NCBI RefSeq assembly: GCF_030403745.1
Contig: NZ_JAQMWP010000010.1
Location: forward strand, 124,001 to 188,000
Direction of reading: 5' to 3'
Length of the DNA stretch: 64,000 bases
Source: Streptomyces sp. S.PB5
Lineage (GTDB): Bacteria > Actinomycetota > Actinomycetes > Streptomycetales > Streptomycetaceae
Below, one piece after another: positions 25,366 to 33,217 of this stretch. Position numbers and translations under genes: made by a program. Below the pieces are notes generated by a model. That model made no database searches. It worked only from the letters and a program-made list of their open reading frames with translations, and was not told where the DNA came from. How positions within the stretch are numbered: the stretch's first letter is position 1; every line of letters starts with the position of its first letter.

Positions 25366-26376
25366 GTGACCGAGACAGCGCCGCGTCCCACGCTGGAGGC
25401 CGTGGCCGCGCGGGCCGGGGTCTCGCGGGCCACCGTGTCCCGGGTGGTGAACGGTGGGGACGGGGTGCGGGAGCCCCTCGTCCAGCGGGTCCGGCGGGCC
25501 GTGGAGGAGTTGGGGTACGTCCCCAACCAGGCGGCCCGCAGCCTGGTCACCCGGCGCCACGACGCGATCGCCGTCGTCGTGGCCGAACCGGAGACCCGGG
25601 TCTTCGCCGACCCCTTCTTCGCCCTGCAACTGCGCGGCATCAGCAAGGAGCTGACCGCCCACGACAACCAGCTGGTGCTGCTGCTGACCGAAGGGCGGGA
25701 CGATCACGCTCGCGTCGGGCGGTATCTGGCCGGAGGCCATGTCGACGGAGCGCTCGTCTTCTCGCTGCACCTGAACGACCCGCTGCCCGGCCTGATCCAG
25801 CAGGCCGGGATCCCGGCCGTGTTCGGCGGCCGCCCCGGCTGGAGCGACGGCAGCCGGGACGTGGTGTACGTCGACAGCGACAACCGGGGCGGCGCCCGGG
25901 ACGCCGTACGCCATCTCGTCGGCCTCGGCCGCAGCCGCGTCGCGCACATCACCGGCGCCCTGGACCAGACATCGGCGGCGGACCGCCTGGAGGGCTTCCG
26001 GGACGTCATGGGCGACGTCGACCCGGGGCTTATCGCCGAGGGGGACTTCACCCCCGCCGGCGGCGAGCGCGCCATGCGGCAGCTCCTCGACCGGCGCCCG
26101 GACCTCGACGCCGTGTTCGCGGCGAACGACCTCACCGCGTCCGGCGCCCTGCGAGTACTGCGCGAACGAGGCCTACGGGTTCCAGAGGACGTCGCCGTGA
26201 TCGGCTTCGACGACATGCTCCCGGTGGCGGAGCAGACCGACCCACCGCTCACGACGATCCGCCAGGACATCGAGGAGATGGGCCGGTTGATGGCCCGTCT
26301 GCTGCTGCGCGGGGCCGCAGACGCGGCGCCCGGAGTGGTGCTGCCGACGACTCTGGTGCGGCGCGCCTCCGCCTGA
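25366..26376 (+). CDS. LacI-family transcriptional regulator
   Basis: A 336-residue regulator. Residues 9-60 are the LacI helix-turn-helix (TLEAVAARAGVSRATVSRVV, then hinge helix NQAARSLVTRR). Residues 65-330 are a periplasmic-binding-protein-like sugar-sensing domain (VFAANDLTASGALRVL, VAVIGFDD, PPLTTIRQD). GTG start at 25366 with GAGGAGGGG in front. The perfect palindrome at 25301 is probably its own operator. The sugar is unknown. No sugar transporter lies beside it, so its targets may be elsewhere, or may include the glycosidase-like gene at 28-30 kb. Confidence 0.92.
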   Translation: MTETAPRPTLEAVAARAGVSRATVSRVVNGGDGVREPLVQRVRRAVEELGYVPNQAARSLVTRRHDAIAVVVAEPETRVFADPFFALQLRGISKELTAHDNQLVLLLTEGRDDHARVGRYLAGGHVDGALVFSLHLNDPLPGLIQQAGIPAVFGGRPGWSDGSRDVVYVDSDNRGGARDAVRHLVGLGRSRVAHITGALDQTSAADRLEGFRDVMGDVDPGLIAEGDFTPAGGERAMRQLLDRRPDLDAVFAANDLTASGALRVLRERGLRVPEDVAVIGFDDMLPVAEQTDPPLTTIRQDIEEMGRLMARLLLRGAADAAPGVVLPTTLVRRASA

Positions 26377-26467
26377 GCATCCGCTGGGAGTACGGCGAGG
26401 GGGTGCCGGTCGGCTGCGGCGCCGGCGTCGTCGTCGTGGCTGGTCGCGCACCGCAGCCCAGCCGGTC

Positions 26468-27253
26468 TCACTCCGGCATCGGCGCGCTCTTGATCACCGC
26501 GAACCGCGCTCCGTACGGATCGGACAGCCGGGCGACGCTCCCGACGCCCTCGATGTCCGTCGAAGGCATCCGAACCGTGCCGCCGAGTTCCGCCGCCCGG
26601 GACACCACCGCCTCCGTGTCGGTGACCTCGAAGTACGGCAGCCAGTAGGCGTCCGTCTCCTCGGGGGCGTCGGCCAGGGGGATGACGCCCCCGAAGAAGG
26701 AGTCCTCGGTCCCGCCCGCGGGGTTCAGGGTGGTGTAGGTGCCGCCCGGGAAGTCGTAGCCGGAGGTCTCCAGGCCGAGGACGGCGTTGTAGAAGAACGC
26801 GGCCATCGGCTGGTCGGCGGTGTACAGCTCCAGCCAGCACAGCGAGCCCGGGTCGTTGACGACGTCGAGGCCCTTGTTGCGGCCCGGCTGCCAGATGCCG
26901 AAGGGGACGCCCGCCTTGTCGGCGAGGATCGCCATGCGGCCCTGGTCCATGACGTCCATGGGCTGCACGAGGACCGCGCCGTGCGCCTGCTCGGCGGCCT
27001 TCGCGGTGGCGTCCGCGTCCGGGGTCTGGAAGTAGACCGTCCAGGAGGGCGGGCCCTGCTCGGGGGTGGTCTGCATGCCGCCCGCGGCCGTCCTGCCGTC
27101 CAGCTGGAAGAAGCCGTAACCGCCGGCCTCGGGCGGCCCGGGCCGGAACGTCCAGCCGAAGAGCGCACCGTAGAAGGAAGCGGCGCCGTCGATGTCGGGG
27201 GTGCCGAGATCGATCCAGTTCGGAGCGCCGGTGACATAACGGGTCGTGAGCAT
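26468..27253 (-). CDS. VOC (glyoxalase/bleomycin-resistance fold) family protein
   Basis: A 261-residue protein of two vicinal-oxygen-chelate domains. The first is around residues 8-120 (PNWIDLGTPDIDGAASFYGALFGW) and the second around 135-255 (CWLELYTADQPMAAFFYNAVLGLE). Streptomyces encode many such proteins, some called hydroxylases or CFP32-like antigens; activity is not known. The ATG at 27253 follows GAGGAGGGG. The promoter region carries TTGTCAGTG, the -35-like half of the RecA-independent DNA-damage promoter. Confidence 0.88.
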   Translation of the reverse strand: MLTTRYVTGAPNWIDLGTPDIDGAASFYGALFGWTFRPGPPEAGGYGFFQLDGRTAAGGMQTTPEQGPPSWTVYFQTPDADATAKAAEQAHGAVLVQPMDVMDQGRMAILADKAGVPFGIWQPGRNKGLDVVNDPGSLCWLELYTADQPMAAFFYNAVLGLETSGYDFPGGTYTTLNPAGGTEDSFFGGVIPLADAPEETDAYWLPYFEVTDTEAVVSRAAELGGTVRMPSTDIEGVGSVARLSDPYGARFAVIKSAPMPE

Positions 27254-27295
27254 CTCTGCCCCTCCTCGTCGGGGATCCCGTTGCCTGCTCTGCCG

Positions 27296-27318
27296 AGTCT
27301 CGCACCGCCCACTGACAA
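27296..27318 (-). promoter_or_regulatory. DNA-damage-type (RecA-NDp/PafBC-like) promoter motif before the VOC gene
   Basis: On the minus strand TTGTCAGTG (27318 to 27310) is followed by 8 nt and GAGACT (27301 to 27296). The first element matches the published RecA-NDp consensus TTGTCRGTG completely, and the spacing of 8 is right. The -10 hexamer agrees with TAnnnT in two of three fixed positions. Confidence 0.4.
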
Positions 27319-27460
27319 TCGCCCCGGACAGTGACCATCCGTGACCGGCGAGCCGCTCCCGGTTTTCCCGCGATCCCGCGCGCCGCCGTGCGCCACGCCG
27401 TGCGGCGGAGGACCATCGGGGCGGCCGGAGGCCCGTGAACGCGGCGTTGATCCCGCGTTG

Positions 27461-27477
27461 AGCGAACGTTTTTCGCT
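27461..27477. promoter_or_regulatory. Inverted repeat before the Wbl gene
   Basis: AGCGAA-CGTTT-TTCGCT is a perfect 6-bp inverted repeat ending 19 nt before the Wbl start codon. It may be a regulator site. No ribosome binding site is evident in front of that ATG. Confidence 0.3.
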
Positions 27478-27496
27478 GCCCGGCACGCTCCTGCAC

Positions 27497-27742
27497 ATGC
27501 TCATCGACACGATCACTCCGCCCGGCCTCGACTGGCAGGACGAGGCGCTGTGCGCGCAGACCGGTGGCGACTTCTTCTTCCCCGAGCCGGGCAGCTCCGT
27601 CCGGGAGGCGAAGCGGATCTGCGGCCTGTGCCCGATCCGCTCCGCCTGTCTTGACTACGCCCTCGACAACGACGAGCGCTTCGGCGTGTGGGGCGGTCTG
27701 TCGGAGAAGGAACGGCTGGAGATCAGGCGCACGACCCGCTGA
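27497..27742 (+). CDS. WhiB-like (Wbl) iron-sulfur transcription factor
   Basis: An 81-residue Wbl protein that binds a 4Fe-4S cluster and works with the principal sigma factor. Four cysteines are present: one in ALCAQTGG near residue 17, then C-x2-C-x5-C in ICGLCPIRSAC near residues 48-57. The beta-turn motif GVWGG follows, then a basic end (KERLEIRR). From remembered synteny this may be the S. coelicolor gene usually called wblH, but I am not sure enough to assign the symbol. It stands between the VOC gene (divergent) and the glycosidase-like gene (convergent). Confidence 0.9.
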   Translation: MLIDTITPPGLDWQDEALCAQTGGDFFFPEPGSSVREAKRICGLCPIRSACLDYALDNDERFGVWGGLSEKERLEIRRTTR

Positions 27743-27826
27743 GCGGGCCGGACGCCCCGGTCGCCGGCCTCGACGTCACGCCGAACGGGCGAAACGCCCA
27801 GGCCGTCAGCCGCCAGCTGTACGCCG

Positions 27827-30337
27827 TCAGCCGTACGTCACGCTGAACCGCCGCGTTCCCGCCGGCACCTGCACGTCCTGTCCCGTCACCGCCAGCTCCC
27901 GCCCGTTCGCCTCGGCCGAGCGCACCTCGCCGAACCGGCACGGATAGACGAACCGCACACCCTCCGGTGCCTGCGTGATGTCCACGGTCACCGTCCGCCC
28001 GGCCGGATCGCGCGCGAGCCGGTAGCCGAACGGCGAGCCGAACAGGGTGGGCGCCGCGTCCACGGTGACCTGTTCGTCACCGGGCACCCAGTGCGGTCGT
28101 ACGCCCGGAGCGATGTACAGATGCGGATCGCGGTCCTCGTCGGCCTCGAAGAAGAGGATGTCGCGGATCAGCAGCAGATACTCCGCGGCCGCCCAGCCGT
28201 GCGGGATGTCGCCCATGTACCAGCGCCCGAAGGGGACCTCGGCGAAGTCCGACGCCACCGGGTACGCGTGCTGCTCGTTCCACGCGCCCAGCGCCGCCGC
28301 ACGCCCGGCCGTGCGCGGGAAGCCCGCGTCGAAGACCCAGCCGAGCAGCTCGTCCATCCGCCCGGGATCACCCGCGAGCAGGTAGGCGTGCGCCAACTGC
28401 ATGGTCAGATACGGCCCGTACGCGTACCACGCGGCATCGTGCCGGAAGCCGCCGGTGACGAAGCGCGCGTACATCGTGTCGAGCGTGAAGCGGGCCGCCC
28501 GGTCGATGTCGTCGCCGAGCTTGCTGCCCATGTGCAGTCGCAGCGGATGGAAGTAGGCGGCCGCACCGATCATCGTGGAGTCGAGCCGCCCCACGTCACC
28601 GGGCCCGGTCGGGATGTACGTCTCCCAGGCGCCGCGCGCCCGCTGCTCGCCCAGCACCCAGCGGATCGACTCGGCGGTGGCGTGCTTCAAGTCGTCGAAG
28701 GCGCCCCACAGTTCGGCGGCCTCCGGTGCCTCGATCCGCTCGGCCAGGCGTGCGGCCTCGTAGAGTCCGGCCAGTCCCCAGAAGTCGTCCCAGTAGTGCG
28801 GCTTGTCGCGCTCACCGAGGTGTTCGGCGCTCCAGCCGCTGTGCAGCAGGCCGTACTCGTCGCGGTTGTCGCGCAGCCACCGGGCCGCGTCGCGCACGTA
28901 CGGGACGTACAACTTCGCCCCGAACGCCGCCCGTCGGCCGCTCGTGCGGTCGAACCGGCCGATCGCCCACAGGGCCTGCCCGTTGCTGTCCCACTCCCGG
29001 TCGTCCTTCTCGTGCGGACCGCCGTAGAAGCCGTACTCGGCGCACGGCCCGATCCGGCCCGTCCCGCGGTTGAACCTCAGCGGGTAGTGCGTGCCCAACT
29101 GCCGTTCGGCCAGGGCCGAGTCGCCGACGAGGGAGCACGCGGTCGCCTCGACGGACGAGTCACGGATCCAGAAGGAGTCGTACACGGTGGGACCGGGGTG
29201 GATCTCACCGTGGTCGGACAGGATCAGGAGCTGCGAACGCGCCTGCCGGAACTGGTCGGTGAGGTGCGCCACCGGCCGCGGCAGCCCCGGCTGCAGCCCC
29301 TGCCCGAGCAGCTTCGCCGTCCAGAAGTCCCGGTTGGCCACCTCCAGTTCGACGCTCGGCACACTCCGCAGCTCGGCTAGGTCGGCGGCCCCGGAGAACT
29401 GGTCGACGGGCAGCCGTACGTCGATCTCGAAGACCTCGTCCTCCGCGACCCGGAACGGCCACGCGAACACCGCGCTGCACAGCCCCGCCACCTGGTCCTG
29501 CGCCTGCGCGGCGCCGTTCAGCTTGCCTCCGGCCACCAGGTCGTGGAACGCACTGCGGGTCAGGTACGAGTCCGGGTCGAAGGAGAAGTCCGCGTTGCCG
29601 TAGACCCCGTACTGCTCGGGCGCGGTGTCGAAGGCCGGGCCCCAGCCCGCGTTGGTCTCCACCCGCCGCTCGTCCGGCAGATACCGCAGGAACGTCAGCC
29701 GCCGGTCGGTGATCTGCCGCCCGCCCCGGTCGTGCCGCTGGAAACCGCTCGGCCCGGCCGGCAGCACCGCCGCGCACAGCAGCCCCGAGCGCTCCTGCCC
29801 GGTCGGACTTCCCACCGTCACCCGTGTGACGACCAGGTCCCGTTGACTCGCCCCCACGGTCCCGGCGAAGGTGCGCTGCACGAACTCGACGTCGTCGCCG
29901 GTGCGGAACGACGTCAGCACGACCGGCAGGTGCGGCGCCTCCAGACGCTGCTCCACCCTCCCCCAGACTCCGTCCGGGGGGACCCCCATCTCGCTTCGCT
30001 CCCCGTCCGGCAGTTGGGGCAGTCGTAAGGCGCCCGTCGCCGGATCGTGCAGGAAGAACGAGAGACTGTACTTGTCGTAGACCGGCTCGATCTCGCCCGC
30101 CTGGCCGATCAGGGACTCCTGCCGGTGGTCCTTGACGCCGACCATGTGCCAGTACCGATAAAGGGCGTTGGAGGCGAAGGCCGCCTCCTTCGATTCGTAC
30201 GTGCCGGAGTCGAAGTCGTCGCTCCAGCGCCGGAAGGCCTGCTGCGCCCACCAGGGCACGGGATACGGGACCCGGTCCCGACCCGCCCAGCCGCGCCACA
30301 TGACCTCGTAGAACATCCACTCATGGGTCTGGGCCAT
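27827..30337 (-). CDS. Large six-hairpin-glycosidase-like protein
   Basis: An 836-residue protein without a signal peptide. The middle and C-terminal half (residues 400-720) look like an (alpha/alpha)6 barrel of the six-hairpin glycosidase superfamily (DSFWIRDSSVEATACSL, WYAYGPYLTMQLAHAYLLAG, NEQHAYPVASDF). The N-terminal part is beta-rich. I do not recognise a named family and cannot identify catalytic acids. ATG at 30337 has GGGGGTGAG in front. A 45-bp repeat element inserted in frame near residue 115 adds ERSEMGVPPDGVWGR. The gene diverges from the tRNA-like genes. Confidence 0.75.
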   Translation of the reverse strand: MAQTHEWMFYEVMWRGWAGRDRVPYPVPWWAQQAFRRWSDDFDSGTYESKEAAFASNALYRYWHMVGVKDHRQESLIGQAGEIEPVYDKYSLSFFLHDPATGALRLPQLPDGERSEMGVPPDGVWGRVEQRLEAPHLPVVLTSFRTGDDVEFVQRTFAGTVGASQRDLVVTRVTVGSPTGQERSGLLCAAVLPAGPSGFQRHDRGGRQITDRRLTFLRYLPDERRVETNAGWGPAFDTAPEQYGVYGNADFSFDPDSYLTRSAFHDLVAGGKLNGAAQAQDQVAGLCSAVFAWPFRVAEDEVFEIDVRLPVDQFSGAADLAELRSVPSVELEVANRDFWTAKLLGQGLQPGLPRPVAHLTDQFRQARSQLLILSDHGEIHPGPTVYDSFWIRDSSVEATACSLVGDSALAERQLGTHYPLRFNRGTGRIGPCAEYGFYGGPHEKDDREWDSNGQALWAIGRFDRTSGRRAAFGAKLYVPYVRDAARWLRDNRDEYGLLHSGWSAEHLGERDKPHYWDDFWGLAGLYEAARLAERIEAPEAAELWGAFDDLKHATAESIRWVLGEQRARGAWETYIPTGPGDVGRLDSTMIGAAAYFHPLRLHMGSKLGDDIDRAARFTLDTMYARFVTGGFRHDAAWYAYGPYLTMQLAHAYLLAGDPGRMDELLGWVFDAGFPRTAGRAAALGAWNEQHAYPVASDFAEVPFGRWYMGDIPHGWAAAEYLLLIRDILFFEADEDRDPHLYIAPGVRPHWVPGDEQVTVDAAPTLFGSPFGYRLARDPAGRTVTVDITQAPEGVRFVYPCRFGEVRSAEANGRELAVTGQDVQVPAGTRRFSVTYG
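29957..30001 (-). repeat. 45-bp dispersed repeat, copy A, inserted in frame
   Basis: On the minus strand this reads GAGCGAAGCGAGATGG, GGGTCCCCCCGGACGG, AGTCTGGGGGAGG. A second copy lies at 42918-42961 with two differences. GGGGGTCCCCC forms an internal palindrome. At 45 bp it keeps the host reading frame open and adds 15 residues. I recognise it as a small repetitive insert seen in Streptomyces coding sequences. Confidence 0.75.
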
Positions 30338-30417
30338 GGTGTTCTCACCCCCTGCGGGCACCGTTGCACCGCGGAGGCGTCCCGTAAATCGGTGCGACCG
30401 GCCGTTCGGAGTGCGGT

Positions 30418-30423
30418 TAGGAT
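30418..30423 (+). promoter_or_regulatory. -10 box (TAGGAT) for the tRNA-like pair
   Basis: TAGGAT lies 12 nt before the first base of the acceptor stem of tRNA-like 1, which would place the transcript start near 30430. A weak GCGACC is about 18 nt upstream. The same promoter could drive the tRNA-like pair and the two protein genes behind it. Confidence 0.4.
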
Positions 30424-30434
30424 CCGGGGGCGCA

Positions 30435-30506
30435 CCGGACGTAGCGCAGAGGCAGGCGCACCGCCTTGCTCAGGCGATCACGCCGGTTCGAATCCGGCCG
30501 TCCGGA
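30435..30506 (+). tRNA. tRNA-like gene 1, anticodon-position GCU
   Basis: A 72-nt cloverleaf can be drawn by eye. The acceptor CCGGACG/CGTCCGG is a perfect 7 bp, TA follows at positions 8-9, and the D arm is GCGC-AGAGGCAG-GCGC. The anticodon arm is CCGCC-TTGCTCA-GGCGA (first pair mismatched), the variable loop TCAC, and the T arm GCCGG-TTCGAAT-CCGGC. The discriminator is A and CCA is not encoded. The anticodon position reads GCU (Ser), but the long variable arm of tRNA-Ser is missing and position 37 is a C. It may therefore be a non-canonical tRNA, a tRNA mimic or a decoy rather than a translating tRNA. Confidence 0.7.
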
Positions 30507-30515
30507 CGCGTGCGG

Positions 30516-30587
30516 GGTCCCGTAGAGCAGAGGCAGACTCGCCGCCTTGTCAGGGCGGATACGCCGGTTCGAATCCGGTCGGGACCG
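30516..30587 (+). tRNA. tRNA-like gene 2, anticodon-position GUC (Asp-like)
   Basis: A 72-nt cloverleaf 9 nt after the first. The acceptor is GGTCCCG/CGGGACC and the D arm is GAGC-AGAGGCAG-ACTC with one mismatch. The anticodon arm is CCGCC-TTGTCAG-GGCGG (perfect), the variable loop ATAC, and the T arm GCCGG-TTCGAAT-CCGGT. The discriminator is G and CCA is not encoded. Anticodon GUC and G73 agree with tRNA-Asp identity, yet the body is unlike a normal tRNA-Asp and shares its D loop with its neighbour. It ends 31 nt before the ATG of the SDR-fold gene. Confidence 0.72.
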
Positions 30588-30618
30588 CGGTACGGCGGAC
30601 ACGGGGCGGGGACGGCAC

Positions 30619-31950
30619 ATGGGTGAGGCGATCAGCGAGGTGGAACTGGCCGCCTTCCACCAGGTCGTGGGCAAGCTGCGCGAGCTGCCCGTCGACGACC
30701 CCGTACGGCTGACCGCCGAGCAGGTTGCCGCCTCCTTCGCCCGCGACGGACGGCTGCGCCGGCGCAAGGCGCGGGGCGCCGAGGCGTCCGCGGCCGACGC
30801 GCAGGTCATGGCGGCGACGGCGACCGGCGCCCTTCAGCGGCGCGAGGACGCACCGCTGGCACCGTCGGCCGGAACGTCCGGCGTCTTTCGCAAGCCCCGC
30901 ACCTGCTATGTCTGCAAATCGCCCTATCGAGAGGTCGATTCCTTCTACCACCGGCTGTGCCCGTCCTGCGCCGCCGACAACACCGCCCGCCGCGCCCTGA
31001 GCACCGACCTCACCGGCCGCCGTGCGCTCCTCACCGGCGGCAGGGTGAAGATCGGGTTCCAACTGGCCCTGATGATGCTGCGGGACGGCGCCGAGCTGCT
31101 GGTCACCTCCCGCTTCCCGCACGACACCGTGCGCCGCTTCCGCGCCGAACCGGGCAGCGAGAAGTGGCTCGACCGGCTGACCGTGCTCGCCGTCGACCTG
31201 CGCGACCCGCGCCAAGTCCTCGGCCTGGGCGAGGAGTTGCGGCAGGAGGGCGAGCCGCTGGACATCCTCGTCAACAACGCCGCCCAGACGGTGCGCAGAC
31301 CGCCGGAGTCGTACGCGCTGCTCGCCGCCGGGGAGTACGAGGCGCTGCCCGAGGGCGCCCGGCAGGCACCCGGGTTCACGCCGATGCGGATGCTGGAGAG
31401 CGGGGCCGCCTCCCTTCCTGTCGCCCTGCGCGAGGCCGACGAGGCGGGGCTGCTGCCCGACCCGTCCCCGGAGAACTCCTGGTCGGCCCGGCTCGGGGCC
31501 CTCGACCCCGCCGAGGTGCTGGAGACCCAGCTCGTCAACGCCCTCGCCCCGGCCCTGCTGTGCGACCGGCTGCTGCCCCTGCTGCTCGCCTCGCCGCATC
31601 CGCGCCGGTACGTCGTCAACGTCACCGCCGTCGAGGGCCGTTTCGCCGTCCGCAACAAGATGGCCGGCCACCCCCACACCAACATGGCCAAGGCCGCCCT
31701 CAACATGCTCACCCGCACCAGTGCCGCCGAACTCGCCGAGCAGGGCGTCCACATGTGCGCCGTCGACACCGGCTGGATCACCGACGAGAACCCGGCACCG
31801 AAGAAGGCTCGGATGGCACAGGCGGGTTTCCGTACGCCCCTGGACATCGTGGACGGCGCGGCGCGCGTGTACGACCCGATCGTGCGGGGTGAGGCGGGGG
31901 ACCCGGTGGCCGGGGTGTTCCTCAAGGACTACCGGGAGGCGCAGTGGTGA
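30619..31950 (+). CDS. Zinc-ribbon SDR-fold protein without the usual catalytic Tyr
   Basis: A 443-residue protein. Residues 1-90 are helical and charged. A treble-clef-like cluster C-x2-C...C-x2-C lies at residues 96, 99, 114 and 117 (CYVCKSP, CPSC). From residue 130 an SDR fold follows, with TGGRVKIG as the nucleotide motif, NNAAQTV, and an insert around residues 235-290. The active-site position Y-x3-K reads TNMAK (residues 354-358), so the catalytic Tyr is replaced by Thr. It may bind NAD(P) without standard dehydrogenase chemistry. It is directly downstream of two tRNA-like genes and overlaps the LRR gene by 4 nt. Confidence 0.82.
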   Translation: MGEAISEVELAAFHQVVGKLRELPVDDPVRLTAEQVAASFARDGRLRRRKARGAEASAADAQVMAATATGALQRREDAPLAPSAGTSGVFRKPRTCYVCKSPYREVDSFYHRLCPSCAADNTARRALSTDLTGRRALLTGGRVKIGFQLALMMLRDGAELLVTSRFPHDTVRRFRAEPGSEKWLDRLTVLAVDLRDPRQVLGLGEELRQEGEPLDILVNNAAQTVRRPPESYALLAAGEYEALPEGARQAPGFTPMRMLESGAASLPVALREADEAGLLPDPSPENSWSARLGALDPAEVLETQLVNALAPALLCDRLLPLLLASPHPRRYVVNVTAVEGRFAVRNKMAGHPHTNMAKAALNMLTRTSAAELAEQGVHMCAVDTGWITDENPAPKKARMAQAGFRTPLDIVDGAARVYDPIVRGEAGDPVAGVFLKDYREAQW

Positions 31951-33137
31951 CACCGGATGACGAGCGAGCGGCGAGCGGGTTCGCCGGTGTGCCGTCCGTC
32001 GTGCCGCGTCCGGTCGCCGAACTCGCCCCGCTGCTGGACTGGTTGCGGGCCGGGCGCCCCGCCGGGGAGCGCCTCGACTTCCCCGCCGGTACGGCGTTGC
32101 CCGACGGACGCCTCGACCTGTGCAAACAGGAACTGGGCGCCGAAGGCGCGGCTCTCGTGGCCGAGGCACTGGGCCAAGGCCCCTCTCCCGTACGCCACTT
32201 GCTGCTCGGCACGGACGGACTGGGCGACGCCGGAGCGGCCGCCGTGGCCGGGGCGGGCGAGGACGTCGAGACGCTCTACCTCGGCTGCAACGGCATCACC
32301 GCGGGCGGCGCCTGCCGCATCGCCGACCAGCTGCGCGCCTCGCCGCAGGTCGTGACGGGGGTGTGGCTCAAACGCAACCCGCTGGGCTCCGGGGGAGGGC
32401 GGGCGGCGGCCGAACTCATCGAGTCGGCACGGTCCCTGCGCACCCTCGACCTCGTCCAGACCGGCCTCGACGCGACCGGCGCCGTCGCCCTCGCCGACGC
32501 ACTGAAGGCGGCCGCCGGCAACGGGCGCCGTATCGAGCGGCTCTTCGTCGGCGGCAACCCGCTGGGGGAGGGGGGAGCGGAGGCACTCGGCGCGGTCGTG
32601 ACGGCGGGCGCGATCGACGAACTGTACGTCTCCGCCGCCCGGTTGGGGGACGCCGGTGCGCTCCGCCTCGCCGCCGCCCTGGAGCGGGCACCGCACGGCC
32701 GGCTCACCCGGCTGGCCGTCGCCAGCAACGGCATCGGACCGCAGGCCGCCGCCCGGCTGGTGACGGCGGCCACCGCGGCCGGGGTCACACTGCTGGACCT
32801 CGGCCGGGTGCGCGCGGCGGCGGTCCTGGGCGCGGCGGACAACCGCGTCGACCTGGCCGCCGCCGGGGCGATGGCCGAGACCCTGGCGGGTGCCGAGCAC
32901 CGTCTGACCCACCTCGTCCTCACCCACACCGGCATGCGCAGCCGCGAGGCCCACCGCTTCCTCGACACCGCCCCGCACGCCGTCACGGCCACCCGCTTCG
33001 TCCTCGGTCAGGGGATCGCCGCCAGCGTCAAACGCCGCCTGGAGGCGCTGAGCGCCCATGTCCCGCCGCCCGCGGTGCCGGCCGACGTGGCGGCGGTACG
33101 CAGCGTGCACCGGACCGCGGGGCGGGGCGAGGGGTGA
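31947..33137 (+). CDS. RNase-inhibitor-type leucine-rich-repeat protein
   Basis: A 396-residue protein made mostly of 28-29-residue leucine-rich repeats of the ribonuclease-inhibitor class. Examples are VETLYLGCNGITAGG, VTGVWLKRNPLGSGG, LRTLDLVQTGLDATG, IERLFVGGNPLGEGG and LTRLAVASNGIGPQ. There is no signal peptide, so it acts in the cytoplasm, probably as a protein- or RNA-binding scaffold. The GTG at 31947 overlaps the preceding stop in GTGA, implying coupled translation. Related proteins are called STM4015-family in some annotations. It converges on the AAA gene 80 nt away. Confidence 0.83.
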   Translation: MTPDDERAASGFAGVPSVVPRPVAELAPLLDWLRAGRPAGERLDFPAGTALPDGRLDLCKQELGAEGAALVAEALGQGPSPVRHLLLGTDGLGDAGAAAVAGAGEDVETLYLGCNGITAGGACRIADQLRASPQVVTGVWLKRNPLGSGGGRAAAELIESARSLRTLDLVQTGLDATGAVALADALKAAAGNGRRIERLFVGGNPLGEGGAEALGAVVTAGAIDELYVSAARLGDAGALRLAAALERAPHGRLTRLAVASNGIGPQAAARLVTAATAAGVTLLDLGRVRAAAVLGAADNRVDLAAAGAMAETLAGAEHRLTHLVLTHTGMRSREAHRFLDTAPHAVTATRFVLGQGIAASVKRRLEALSAHVPPPAVPADVAAVRSVHRTAGRGEG

Positions 33138-33217
33138 GGGCGGCGGTCGCGAGGCGGACGCAGGTCGGCCGCTGACGGAGCCGTCGCCGCCCGCCGCGAC
33201 AGACACCCCTCCCCGTA

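Noticed and set aside
26438..26449. Another copy of the REP-like element (GGCTGGTCGCGC)
   Set aside because: Only the first 12 bases match; the rest does not follow the element at 5538.
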